Source: Paracoccaceae bacterium
GTDB lineage: Bacteria; Pseudomonadota; Alphaproteobacteria; Rhodobacterales; Rhodobacteraceae
Assembly (NCBI GenBank): GCA_026984895.1
Contig: JALSRF010000418.1
Coordinates: 1 to 8,171 of the forward strand
Length of the DNA stretch: 8,171 nucleotides
Reading direction: 5' to 3'
Part shown: piece after piece, positions 1 through 5,912 of the stretch
How the letters are laid out: each line of letters opens with the position of its first letter
How positions within the stretch are numbered: the stretch's first letter is position 1
Position numbers and translations under genes: made by a program
Notes under the pieces: generated by a model
Database searches by the model: none
The model's input: only the letters and a program-made list of their open reading frames with translations
Told to the model about the DNA's origin: nothing

Positions 1-91
1 GCCGGCGGCCACGATGATCGAGGCCGGGCTGATCGACCCGGCGATAAAGATCGAGATCGAGGCCACCGCGCGCCTTCCCGAGGGCGCTTGA
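1..91 (+). CDS. C-terminal end of a RidA (YjgF/YER057c) family protein, partial
   Basis: Only the last 29 codons are present, read from base 2 to the TGA at 89-91. They encode the ending TMIEAGLIDPAIKIEIEATA followed by RLPEGA. The pattern 'short strand, Gly-Leu, Pro, then a KIEIEATA-like strand' resembles the C-terminal beta strand of RidA-family proteins, which usually end in a (V/I)EIEA(I/T)A motif. RidA members hydrolyse reactive enamine/imine intermediates made by PLP enzymes. The active-site arginine region lies outside the window, so catalytic competence cannot be judged. The gene runs in the same direction as the NDUFA12 operon but is 258 bases away, so it is probably a separate transcript. 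The family call rests on a short tail and is moderately sure. Confidence 0.55.
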   Translation, partial: PAATMIEAGLIDPAIKIEIEATARLPEGA

Positions 92-92
92 C

Positions 93-113
93 GGCGCGCC
101 CGCCACGCGCGCC
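93..113 (+). terminator. GC hairpin just after the RidA-like stop, possible terminator
   Basis: GGCGCGC at 93-99 pairs perfectly with GCGCGCC at 107-113 around a 7-base loop, starting two bases after the stop codon. No T-run follows, so this is not a classical intrinsic terminator. It could be a stem that assists Rho-dependent ending or protects the 3' end. Such stems arise often by chance in DNA this GC-rich. Confidence 0.25.
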
Positions 114-339
114 TGCGCGCCGCGGCCAGATGCATCGGCGGGTGCCGGGCCGGGGGTGCCGGGCGGTGGGGCGCGCCGGGTCAGTGGCCGCTGCGCGGGC
201 CGGCGCGCTGTTGCGCCGCGCCGATCGGGGCCCGTGCGCCGGTGCCGCCAGTGCCGCAGCGGCGCGAAACGGCGCGCGCCGGTGCCTTGGCACTGGACCT
301 TCAGCGTTCAATCCGCCATATGATACGGGCAGCAAAGCC
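114..339. other. Gene-free GC-rich spacer with short repeats and stems
   Basis: No convincing gene is seen on either strand; the open frames here have no ribosome binding site and only run through because stop codons are rare in GC-rich DNA. GGGTGCCGGGC occurs twice, at 140-150 and 154-164 (14-base period). A 6-bp stem CGGCGC (201-206) with GCGCCG (213-218) has a 6-base loop. A -10-like TATGAT lies at 319-324, about 26 bases before the NDUFA12 start, and is the only AT-rich spot. No -35 sits at a normal distance from it. Confidence 0.5.
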
Positions 340-344
340 GGAGG
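340..344 (+). promoter_or_regulatory. Ribosome binding site that fixes the NDUFA12 start
   Basis: GGAGG at 340-344 lies five bases before the ATG at 350. The frame is open back to an ATG at 242, but that ATG has no such site and the extra 36 residues do not resemble the family, so 350 is the start. Confidence 0.8.
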
Positions 345-349
345 TCTTC

Positions 350-733
350 ATGGGCATTTTCAACACGCTCAAACGCGCTGTCGCCTGGTGGGACAGCCAG
401 ACGCTCAACACCCAGATCTACACCTGGCGCAAGGGCCGGCTCGTGGGCGAGGACGCGCAGGGCAACAGGTATTACCAGACCCGCGACGCAAGGCGGCGCT
501 GGGTGATCTACAACGGCGAGGCCGAGGCCAGCCGCGTCCCCACCGACTGGCACGGCTGGCTGCACCACACCTATGACACCCCGCCCACCAGCAGGCCGCT
601 TGCGCACAAGCCGTGGGAAAAGCCGCATCTCGAGAACCTCACCGGCACCGAGCGCGCCCACTATCCCGAGGGCTCGATCCTGCGCCCGCGCCCCGTCGAG
701 CGGCGCGATTACGAGGCCTGGCAACCGGAGTAG
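350..733 (+). CDS. NADH:ubiquinone oxidoreductase subunit NDUFA12 family (B17.2-like)
   Basis: The 127-residue product matches the family's full length. It is an accessory subunit of respiratory complex I in alphaproteobacteria and mitochondria, bound on the cytoplasmic (matrix-side) face of the peripheral arm, where it helps stability and assembly and has no catalysis of its own. Visible hallmarks are [12 protein letters not shown] (residues 32-43), RRWVIYNG (49-56), [12 protein letters not shown] (63-74), [14 protein letters not shown] (87-100) and YPEGS (105-109). No signal peptide or membrane segment is present, as expected for a peripheral subunit. It is the first gene of a compact operon, with mlaD starting eight bases after its stop. 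The other complex I (nuo) genes are not here, which is usual because this subunit is encoded away from the nuo cluster. Confidence 0.95.
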   Translation: MGIFNTLKRAVAWWDSQTLNTQIYTWRKGRLVGEDAQGNRYYQTRDARRRWVIYNGEAEASRVPTDWHGWLHHTYDTPPTSRPLAHKPWEKPHLENLTGTERAHYPEGSILRPRPVERRDYEAWQPE

Positions 734-741
734 GGCGGGAC

Positions 742-1203
742 ATGTCGGAAATTTCGGAGAACCCGGCAGAGGTCATTGTCGGCGGCGCGGTCCTGGCGGC
801 GGCGGTCGGCTTCCTGGTCTATGTCGGCCAGATCACGGATTATGCCGCCGGGCACGGCGCGGCGAACGACTATTTCGCCTCTTTCCGCTCGGTCCAGGGC
901 GTCTCCGTGGGCACGGATGTGCGCATGGCGGGCGTCAAGGTGGGCTCCGTGACCGAGTTGAAACTGGACCCCAAGACCTTTCGTGCGGTGGCGCATTTCA
1001 CTGTCTCCCGGGATATCGCGCTGCCTGACGATACCGCGATCGTGGTCTCCTCCGAGGGGCTCCTCGGGGGCAACTTCATGGAGCTTCTGCCGGGCGGCTC
1101 CATGTTCAACCTCGAACCGGGCTCGGAAATCCTCGACACGCAAAGCTCGGTCGGGCTGGTGGACCTTCTGCTGAAATTCGTCAGCGGCAACAAGGGCGAA
1201 TGA
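742..1203 (+). CDS. mlaD: MlaD/MCE-domain lipid transport protein
   Basis: The 153-residue product has a short cytoplasmic N-terminus, one membrane anchor (about residues 11-30, VIVGGAVLAAAVGFLVYVG) and a periplasmic MCE domain (about 43-120) containing RMAGVKVGSV and the signature SSEGLLGGNFMELLPGG (103-119). A short hydrophobic tail, SSVGLVDLLLKFV (135-147), matches the C-terminal helix that lines the central pore of the MlaD hexamer. MlaD is the substrate-binding ring of the Mla ABC system, which moves phospholipids between the inner and outer membranes. The start at 742 was chosen because it follows GGCGGGA and opens directly into the family's N-terminus; the open frame upstream is a shadow of NDUFA12. 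The permease and ATPase partners (mlaE, mlaF) are not adjacent, so they must be encoded elsewhere. The gene overlaps the next one by four bases. Confidence 0.93.
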   Translation: MSEISENPAEVIVGGAVLAAAVGFLVYVGQITDYAAGHGAANDYFASFRSVQGVSVGTDVRMAGVKVGSVTELKLDPKTFRAVAHFTVSRDIALPDDTAIVVSSEGLLGGNFMELLPGGSMFNLEPGSEILDTQSSVGLVDLLLKFVSGNKGE

Positions 1204-1751
1204 CGGCGATGCGGCGGATCTGCGCCATCCTGGCGACGGCGGCGCTGTTCGCGCCGGTGCTGGCGCCGGCACAGGGGGTGATCATCGAAAACCCGCTGAC
1301 CCCGGACGGCACCATTTCCGAGCAGCCCCTGGGCGACCCGTCGCCGGTGATCGAAAGCCCCTTTGGCCTGGGCGACGAGCCGGGCGCCACGATCGACCTG
1401 GGGCCGATCGACGAGAAACCGGCCATCCGGCCGGCCGAAACGGCGCCCGACGGGGTGGTGCTGCGTGCCCTCGACAAGATTTCCGGCGAACTGGTGGATT
1501 TCGATCTGGCGCCCCGGCAGACCAAGCAGCTGGGCCATATCCAGGTGAGCCTGGGCGAGTGCCGCTACCCGGTGGGCAACCCGGCGGGCGATGCGGCGGC
1601 CTATCTGGTGATCCGCAACGCCGCGGCCGGGGACGTGGTGTTTCGCGGCTGGATGCTGGCCTCCAGTCCGGCGCTCAACGCGCTGGATCATCCGCGCTAC
1701 GATGTCTGGGTGTTGCACTGTATCACCGATGCGGGTGCGGGCAACGGCTGA
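1200..1751 (+). CDS. DUF2155 domain-containing secreted protein
   Basis: The 183-residue product starts with a signal peptide (about residues 1-25, basic MTAMRR, then a hydrophobic stretch, cleavage probably near APAQ/G). An acidic, Pro-rich linker runs to about residue 85, then the DUF2155 domain (about 87-174). Domain landmarks are LRALDKISGEL, QLGHIQVSLGECRYP, FRGWMLASSPALNALDHP and the closing YDVWVLHC. Two cysteines (C121 and C174) sit at the two conserved places and could form a disulfide in the periplasm. The function is unknown; the family is widespread in alphaproteobacteria and often lies next to these same genes. The start codon overlaps the mlaD stop in an ATGA junction, so translation is probably coupled; an ATG nine bases later (1209) is a possible alternative. 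The 3' end overlaps aat on the opposite strand. Confidence 0.9.
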   Translation: MTAMRRICAILATAALFAPVLAPAQGVIIENPLTPDGTISEQPLGDPSPVIESPFGLGDEPGATIDLGPIDEKPAIRPAETAPDGVVLRALDKISGELVDFDLAPRQTKQLGHIQVSLGECRYPVGNPAGDAAAYLVIRNAAAGDVVFRGWMLASSPALNALDHPRYDVWVLHCITDAGAGNG

Positions 1752-2338
1752 GAGGTGATCAGCGCATCCACCGCGATCGCCTCGACCAGGCGCGCCTGAT
1801 ACTCTGCCCGGGTGATTTCGACCCCGCCAAGGCTGGCCAGATGCGGGGTCAGGAACTGGGTATCGAACAGGGTAAACCCGCAGGCGCGCAGATGGGCGAC
1901 CAGATAGGCCAGCGCCACCTTCGAGGCATCGCGACGGCGTGAAAACATGCTTTCGCCGAAAAACGCCCCGCCAAGCGTGACCCCGTAGACCCCGCCGGCC
2001 AGCTCGTCGCCCTCCCAGATTTCCAGGGAATGGGCAAAGCGCTTTTCATGCAATGCGCTGTAGGCGGCGGCGATCCGGTCGTTGATCCAGGTGGTTTCGC
2101 GCGCGGCGCATCTGTTCAGCACGGCGGCGAAATCGCGGTTCAGCGTGGCCGTCAGCGGCCCGCGAAGGATGGTCTTGCGCAGCGAACGCGAAATGTGAAA
2201 CCCGTCCAGGGGCAGGATGCCCCGAAACCGCGGATTGACCCAGTGAATGGCCGGATCGTCCCGGTTTTCGGCCATCGGGAAAATCCCGCCGGCATAGGCC
2301 TGCAGCAGCAGAGCGGGCGTCAGTTCACGATCGATCAT
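1697..2338 (-). CDS. aat: Leucyl/phenylalanyl-tRNA--protein transferase
   Basis: The enzyme transfers Leu or Phe from aminoacyl-tRNA to proteins with N-terminal Arg or Lys, marking them for ClpS/ClpAP degradation (bacterial N-degron pathway, cytoplasm). The 213 residues cover the whole family, slightly shorter than the 234 of E. coli because the N-terminus is shorter. Seen in order: LLQAYAGGIFPM (11-22), HWVNPRFRGILPLD (32-45), TWI (83-85), HSLEIWEGDELAGGVYGV (103-120), GGAFFGESMFSR (123-134) and FDTQFLTPHLASLGG (158-172). The ATG at 2338 fits the family's N-terminus, but no good Shine-Dalgarno is seen before it. It lies 103 bases downstream of accC across a repeat-rich gap, and its last 55 bases run antisense to the end of the DUF2155 gene. 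The C-terminal QTS resembles the ending I recall for alphaproteobacterial members. Confidence 0.95.
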   Translation of the reverse strand: MIDRELTPALLLQAYAGGIFPMAENRDDPAIHWVNPRFRGILPLDGFHISRSLRKTILRGPLTATLNRDFAAVLNRCAARETTWINDRIAAAYSALHEKRFAHSLEIWEGDELAGGVYGVTLGGAFFGESMFSRRRDASKVALAYLVAHLRACGFTLFDTQFLTPHLASLGGVEITRAEYQARLVEAIAVDALITSQPLPAPASVIQCNTQTS

Positions 2339-2353
2339 GGGCGGGTCACGGCC

Positions 2354-2415
2354 GGTTCAGGTTCAGGGTCAGGTCAGGGTCAGGTCAGGGTCGGGTTCAG
2401 GGTCGCATCGGGGTC
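2354..2415. repeat. Degenerate tandem array with an 11-bp period between aat and accC
   Basis: Read on the + strand, the array opens with GGTTCAG/GTTCAGG, continues with two perfect GTCAGGTCAGG units (2368-2378 and 2379-2389), a 12-base variant GTCGGGTTCAGG (2390-2401) and two diverged units, GTCGCATCGGG (2402-2412) and GTCAATTCGGG (2413-2423). The core GGGTC recurs at 2366, 2377, 2388, 2400 and 2411, so the spacing is 11, 11, 12 and 11 bases. A related stretch, TCAGGTCAGGGTC, recurs at 2442-2454 and is the end of the accC coding region. The array is non-coding and lies in the transcript leader of aat if aat is co-transcribed with accC. Confidence 0.8.
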
Positions 2416-2441
2416 AATTCGGGGCCGTGGCCAGGGGCGGA

Positions 2442-3788
2442 TCAGGTCAGGGTCTTTCGCAGCCAGTCTTCCAGCCAGTGGATGTTGTAGCTGCCGGTCT
2501 GGATGTCGGCCTCCTGCAACAGCGCGCCAAACAGCGGCAAGGTGGTGTCCACGCCGTCCATGATCAGTTCGTTGAGCGCCCGGTGAAGGCGGGCCAGTGC
2601 CTCGGGCCGGTCGCGCCCGTGCACGATCAGCTTGCCGATCAGGCTGTCGTAATACGGCGGGATGGAATAGCCGTCGTAAATGGCGCTGTCCATGCGCACG
2701 CCCAGCCCGCCGGGCGCGTGATACTGGGTGATCCTGCCGGGGCAGGGGGTGAAGTCGGGCAGCTTTTCGGCGTTGATGCGCACCTCGATGGCGTGGCCGC
2801 TGACCTCCAGTTCGTCCTGGCTGAACGACAGCCCCATGCCTTCGGCAACGCGGATCTGTTCGCGCACCAGATCGACGCCGAAGATCGCCTCGGTCACCGG
2901 GTGTTCCACCTGCAGGCGGGTGTTCATCTCGATGAAATGGAATTCGCCGTTCTCGTAGAGGAATTCGATGGTGCCGGCTCCGGCATAGTTGATGCGCGCG
3001 ACCGCCTCGGCGCAGGTCCGGCCGATCCTGGCGCGGGTGTCGGCATCGATCAGCGGGCCCGGCGCTTCTTCGAACAGTTTCTGATGGCGGCGTTGCAACG
3101 AGCAGTCGCGTTCGCCCAGATGCACCGCGTTGCCCTTGCCGTCGCCGAAAACCTGCACCTCGATGTGGCGGGGGGCCTGGAGGTATTTCTCGATATAGCA
3201 TTCGTCGTTGCCAAAGGCGGCCTTGGCCTCGGCTCGGGCGGTCTGAAAGGCGCTTTCGATCTCCGAGTCGTCGCGCGCCACCTTCATGCCGCGCCCGCCG
3301 CCCCCCGCGGTGGCCTTGACGATCACCGGATAGCCGATATCGGCGGCAATGCGCCTGGCCGCGGCCGGATCGGGCACCGGCCCGTCCGAGCCGGGAACGC
3401 AGGGCACCCCCAGCGATTTCATCGTCTCGATGGCGGTGATCTTGTCGCCCATCGTGCGGATGTGTTCGGCGCTGGGGCCGATGAAGGTGATGTCGTGATC
3501 TTCGAGGATCTGCACGAAGCGGGCGTTTTCCGAAAGGAAGCCGTAGCCGGGATGGATCGCCTGGGCGCCGGTGATTTCGCAGGCCGATACGATGGCCGGG
3601 ATGGAAAGATAGCTTTCGGCGCTGGGGGGCGGGCCGATGCAGATCGCCTCGTCGGCCATGCGCACATGCATGGCGTCGGCATCTGCGGTGGAATGCACCG
3701 CCACCGAGCGGATGCCCATTTCGCGGCAGGCGCGCACCACCCGCAACGCGATCTCGCCCCGGTTGGCGATCAGGATCTTGTCCAGCAT
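2442..3788 (-). CDS. accC: Biotin carboxylase subunit of acetyl-CoA carboxylase
   Basis: The enzyme carboxylates the biotin on AccB using ATP and bicarbonate, the first half-reaction of malonyl-CoA formation for fatty acid synthesis (cytoplasm). At 448 residues it is one shorter than the 449 of E. coli. It opens with the biotin-carboxylase N-domain motif [14 protein letters not shown] (4-17). The ATP-grasp domain carries K116, K158 and the glycine loop GGGGRGMK (162-169). Catalytic and metal-binding residues all appear at expected positions: RRHQK (233-237), E275, E287, N289, R291 in [16 protein letters not shown], and R337 in [10 protein letters not shown]. The start lies 12 bases after the accB stop, with only a weak GGGCG as ribosome site, so translation is probably coupled to accB. 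The last codons overlap the repeat-like sequence that continues into the gap before aat. No defect is seen. Confidence 0.98.
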   Translation of the reverse strand: MLDKILIANRGEIALRVVRACREMGIRSVAVHSTADADAMHVRMADEAICIGPPPSAESYLSIPAIVSACEITGAQAIHPGYGFLSENARFVQILEDHDITFIGPSAEHIRTMGDKITAIETMKSLGVPCVPGSDGPVPDPAAARRIAADIGYPVIVKATAGGGGRGMKVARDDSEIESAFQTARAEAKAAFGNDECYIEKYLQAPRHIEVQVFGDGKGNAVHLGERDCSLQRRHQKLFEEAPGPLIDADTRARIGRTCAEAVARINYAGAGTIEFLYENGEFHFIEMNTRLQVEHPVTEAIFGVDLVREQIRVAEGMGLSFSQDELEVSGHAIEVRINAEKLPDFTPCPGRITQYHAPGGLGVRMDSAIYDGYSIPPYYDSLIGKLIVHGRDRPEALARLHRALNELIMDGVDTTLPLFGALLQEADIQTGSYNIHWLEDWLRKTLT

Positions 3789-3800
3789 CCGGTCACGCCC

Positions 3801-4313
3801 CTATTCGATGATCATCAGCGGCGCGCCGAATTCGACCGGGTCGCCGTCGGCCACAAGGATACGCCTGACCGTGCCCGCGCGCGGGGCGGGGATATGGTTC
3901 ATGGTCTTCATCGCCTCGACGATCAGAAGCGTGTCGCCCTCGGCCACGCTGTCGCCCACGCTGACAAAGGCCGGCGCGCCGGGTTCGGCCTGCAGGTAGA
4001 CCGTGCCCACCATCGGCGAGGTGACCGCGCCGGGGTGGGTGGCCGGATCGCCGGCGTCGTCGGGGGCGGCGTCCGCTCCGCCGGTGTCGGCGGGCGCGGG
4101 CGCGGGGGATGGCGCACCCTGCGGTGCGGGCGCGGGACCGGCGGCAACAGGCATCGCCGGGGCAACCATCGCGGCCCGGCTGACGCGCACGTTCAGCCGG
4201 TCGGCCTCGCCATACTCGCGCTTGACCTCAAGCTCGGTCAGGTTGTTTTCGTGCAGCAGTTCGGCCAGTGCCTTGATGAAATCGACATCCGCCTTGTTGT
4301 TCTGTCTTGCCAT
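3801..4313 (-). CDS. accB: Biotin carboxyl carrier protein of acetyl-CoA carboxylase (BCCP)
   Basis: The 170-residue product carries the biotin that shuttles carboxyl groups from AccC to the carboxyltransferase AccAD. It has a helical N-terminal segment (about 7-48, DFIKALAELLHENNLTELEV) used for assembly with AccC, a flexible Ala/Pro linker (about 50-95, PAPAPQGAPSPAPAPA) and the biotinyl domain (about 97-170). The biotin attachment lysine is K136 in VEAMKTMNHI. A short insert, QAEPGAPA (108-115), occupies the position of the 'thumb' that marks acetyl-CoA carboxylase carriers, which argues against an acyl-CoA carboxylase or pyruvate carboxylase domain. GAGGA (complement of 4318-4322) lies four bases before the ATG. 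This is the first gene of the accB-accC(-aat) operon and is divergent from preT. No accA or accD is in the window. Confidence 0.97.
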   Translation of the reverse strand: MARQNNKADVDFIKALAELLHENNLTELEVKREYGEADRLNVRVSRAAMVAPAMPVAAGPAPAPQGAPSPAPAPADTGGADAAPDDAGDPATHPGAVTSPMVGTVYLQAEPGAPAFVSVGDSVAEGDTLLIVEAMKTMNHIPAPRAGTVRRILVADGDPVEFGAPLMIIE

Positions 4314-4334
4314 GCGGTCCTCGCTCGCGTCGCC

Positions 4335-4351
4335 GGTCCGTCGAACGGACC
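4335..4351 (-). other. Hairpin in the accB mRNA leader
   Basis: A perfect 7-bp stem with a 3-base loop: GGTCCGT at 4335-4341 pairs with ACGGACC at 4345-4351. If accB starts near the predicted promoter (about 4364), the stem begins about a dozen bases into the transcript and ends some 20 bases before the start codon, just upstream of the ribosome site. It could stabilise the message or tune translation. There is no T-run, so it does not look like a terminator. The 11-base core CCGTCGAACGG recurs in the stem at 7628-7642. Confidence 0.4.
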
Positions 4352-4370
4352 CGTTTCAAAGCCTTCGAAG

Positions 4371-4399
4371 CTTATACGCCACGAATTTCGGGGTGGAAA
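4371..4399 (-). promoter_or_regulatory. Probable sigma-70 type promoter of accBC
   Basis: On the - strand a -35 hexamer TTTCCA (complement of 4394-4399; 4 of 6 matches to TTGACA) is followed after exactly 17 bases by TATAAG (complement of 4371-4376; 5 of 6 matches to TATAAT). Transcription would begin near 4364, giving a leader of about 50 bases before accB. It is the best-spaced promoter pair I found in the window. Confidence 0.5.
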
Positions 4400-4422
4400 G
4401 CGCCCATTGCCGTTCCGGGCGA

Positions 4423-4477
4423 GGGCACGGTGCGGGCACGGAGCGGGCACGGAGCAGGCACGGAACGGGCACGGTGC
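4423..4477. repeat. Five head-to-tail copies of an 11-bp unit in the accB-preT control region
   Basis: Units on the + strand are GGGCACGGTGC (4423-4433), GGGCACGGAGC (4434-4444), GGGCACGGAGC (4445-4455), AGGCACGGAAC (4456-4466) and GGGCACGGTGC (4467-4477). The first and last are identical, as are the second and third, and differences are confined to position 1 and positions 9-10. The array begins about 60 bases upstream of the predicted accB start point and ends 27 bases before the GC-poor preT promoter segment. It is not a multiple of three per unit and no supported gene covers it. Slipped-strand copying or a helically phased protein-binding array would both fit. Confidence 0.9.
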
Positions 4478-4501
4478 GGGGGCGGTCGGCTGAGGAAAAT
4501 A

Positions 4502-4521
4502 ATTTTACCAGTTGATAAAAT
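4502..4521. promoter_or_regulatory. Imperfect 20-bp palindrome, RutR-like (TetR family) operator candidate upstream of preT
   Basis: The half-sites TTTACCA (4504-4510) and TGATAAA (4513-4519) face each other across a 2-base centre; with two further flanking pairs, eight of nine arm positions are complementary. From established knowledge, E. coli RutR, a uracil/thymine-sensing TetR family regulator, binds TTGACCAnnTGGTCAA; 11 of the 14 non-spacer positions agree here. The site is in a strikingly AT-rich patch (4497-4525) in otherwise GC-rich DNA. It overlaps a TTGATA (4512-4517), a possible -35 with a poor CAATCT -10 16 bases on, and a TAAAAT (4516-4521), so a bound protein would block transcription. 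The regulator assignment is inference. Confidence 0.45.
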
Positions 4522-4560
4522 ATCAGAATGTGGCAATCTGCTCCCCGAAGACTGGCTGAG

Positions 4561-4565
4561 AGGAG
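4561..4565 (+). promoter_or_regulatory. Ribosome binding site that fixes the preT start
   Basis: AGGAG at 4561-4565 lies eight bases before the ATG at 4574. The reading frame stays open back to 4307, across the accB promoter and the 11-bp repeats, but only the product from 4574 resembles the family. Confidence 0.8.
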
Positions 4566-4573
4566 AGGGGCCC

Positions 4574-5908
4574 ATGTCCAACAGTCCGATGCGCCGCGGG
4601 GTCGTTGCGGGGCGCTTGCCCGCAGACCGGATCGGGGCGAACTTTTCCGATCTGCACCCGCCGCTCGATGCGCATGAAGCGGCGGTGGCGGCGGATCGTT
4701 GCCTGTTCTGCTTCGATGCGCCCTGCATGGCGGCCTGCCCGACCGCGATCGACATCCCGCTGTTCATCCGCGAGATCCAGACCGGCCGGCCGGACGCGGC
4801 GGCGCGCACCATCCTTTCGCAGAACATCCTGGGCGGCATGTGCGCCCGGGTCTGCCCGACCGAAACGCTGTGCGAAGAGGTCTGCGTGCGCGAGGTTTCC
4901 GAGGGCAAGCCGGTCGAGATCGGCCGCCTGCAACGCTACGCCACCGATGCGCTGATGGCCGCAGGCGTGCATCCGTTCAGCCGCGCCGCCCCCACCGGCA
5001 GGCGCATTGCCGTGGTGGGGGCCGGGCCGGCGGGGCTGGCCTGCGCGCACCGGCTGGCGATGAAGGGGCACGAGGTGACGGTTTACGACGCGCGTCCCAA
5101 GCCGGGCGGGCTGAACGAATACGGCATTGCCGCCTACAAGACGGTCGGCGGCTTTGCCGCGGCCGAGGTGGACTGGCTGCTGAAGATCGGCGGCATCACG
5201 CTGGAATGCGGCAAGGCGCTCGGGCGCGATCTGTCGCTGGCGGCGCTGCGCGAAGAGTTCGACGCGGTGTTCCTGGCGCCCGGTCTGGCCGGGGTGAACG
5301 CGCTGGGCGCGCCGGGCGAGGACCTGGACAACGTGCTGAACGCGGTCGATTTCATCGCCGAGCTTCGCCAGGCGTCCGACCTTTCGCAACTGCCCATCGG
5401 GCGCGACGTGGTGGTGATCGGCGGCGGCATGACGGCGATCGACGCGGCGGTGCAGGCCCGGCTGCTGGGGGCGCTGAACGTGACCCTGGTCTACCGGCGC
5501 GGGCGCGCGCGGATGGCGGCCTCGGCCTTTGAACAGGATCTGGCCGCCGCGAAGGGCGTGCACATCATCACCAACGCGCAACCGGTGGCGGTGCATGGCA
5601 ACGGTGCGGTGCGCGAGGTGGAGTTCGAATACACCGTTGAAGACGGCGGCAAGCTGAAGGGCACGGGCGAAACCTTCCGCCTGCCCGCCGACCAGCTGTT
5701 CAAGGCCATCGGCCAGCGGCTGGAGGGCGCGCCCGACGGGCTGAAGATCGAAGGCGGCAAGATCGCGGTTTCGGGGGCCGGGCGCACCTCGCTCGAAGGG
5801 GTCTGGGCCGGGGGCGACTGCGCGTCCGGCGGCGACGATCTGACGGTGACGGCAGTGGCCCAGGGGCGCGACGCGGCCGAGGACATTCACGCGGCGCTGG
5901 AGGGCTAG
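4574..5908 (+). CDS. preT: Dihydropyrimidine dehydrogenase subunit PreT (FAD/Fe-S, NAD(P)H-oxidising)
   Basis: This 444-residue subunit takes electrons from NAD(P)H and passes them through FAD and two 4Fe-4S clusters to PreA, for reduction of uracil or thymine. It corresponds to the N-terminal half of mammalian dihydropyrimidine dehydrogenase. Cysteines 43, 46, 51, 55, 94, 100 and 104 and Gln120 match, at a constant offset of 36, the pig-enzyme ligands C79, C82, C87, C91, C130, C136, C140 and the unusual glutamine ligand Q156. The FAD-binding GAGPAG is at 149-154 with VYDARPKPGGLNEYGI after it. The dinucleotide-binding GGGMTAIDAA is at 283-292 with YRRGRARM (307-314) following, and the closing FAD motif VWAGGDC is at 410-416. 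A GltD-like glutamate synthase small subunit is the main alternative, but downstream preA settles it. The VOC gene starts four bases after the stop, and its ribosome site lies inside the preT 3' end. Confidence 0.95.
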   Translation: MSNSPMRRGVVAGRLPADRIGANFSDLHPPLDAHEAAVAADRCLFCFDAPCMAACPTAIDIPLFIREIQTGRPDAAARTILSQNILGGMCARVCPTETLCEEVCVREVSEGKPVEIGRLQRYATDALMAAGVHPFSRAAPTGRRIAVVGAGPAGLACAHRLAMKGHEVTVYDARPKPGGLNEYGIAAYKTVGGFAAAEVDWLLKIGGITLECGKALGRDLSLAALREEFDAVFLAPGLAGVNALGAPGEDLDNVLNAVDFIAELRQASDLSQLPIGRDVVVIGGGMTAIDAAVQARLLGALNVTLVYRRGRARMAASAFEQDLAAAKGVHIITNAQPVAVHGNGAVREVEFEYTVEDGGKLKGTGETFRLPADQLFKAIGQRLEGAPDGLKIEGGKIAVSGAGRTSLEGVWAGGDCASGGDDLTVTAVAQGRDAAEDIHAALEG

Positions 5909-5912
5909 CCAC

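Noticed and set aside
287..324. TTGGCA (287-292) and TATGAT (319-324) as a promoter for NDUFA12
   Set aside because: The spacing is 26 bases, far from the usual 16-18; no better -35 is present, so no promoter is called.
88..576. Long + strand frame covering the spacer and most of NDUFA12
   Set aside because: No ribosome site, Arg/Ala/Gly-biased shadow product, and a clear family protein in another frame.
4363..4370. Perfect palindrome CTTCGAAG near the accB start point
   Set aside because: Only eight bases, does not extend, and such palindromes are expected by chance.
4423..4477. The 11-bp array as a CRISPR
   Set aside because: Units are contiguous with no unique spacers and far too short for CRISPR repeats.
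2337..4493. A 718-codon + strand frame across accC and accB
   Set aside because: It is the antisense shadow of accC and accB, whose products match full-length families with intact active sites.
4555..4568. CTGAGA-like piece suggesting a TPP riboswitch before preT
   Set aside because: The motif is part of the purine-rich ribosome site; the other conserved riboswitch elements and paired helices are absent, and the operon has no thiamine link.
4574..5908. Glutamate synthase small subunit (GltD) instead of PreT
   Set aside because: The Fe-S ligand set including Gln120 matches dihydropyrimidine dehydrogenase, and preA lies in the same operon.
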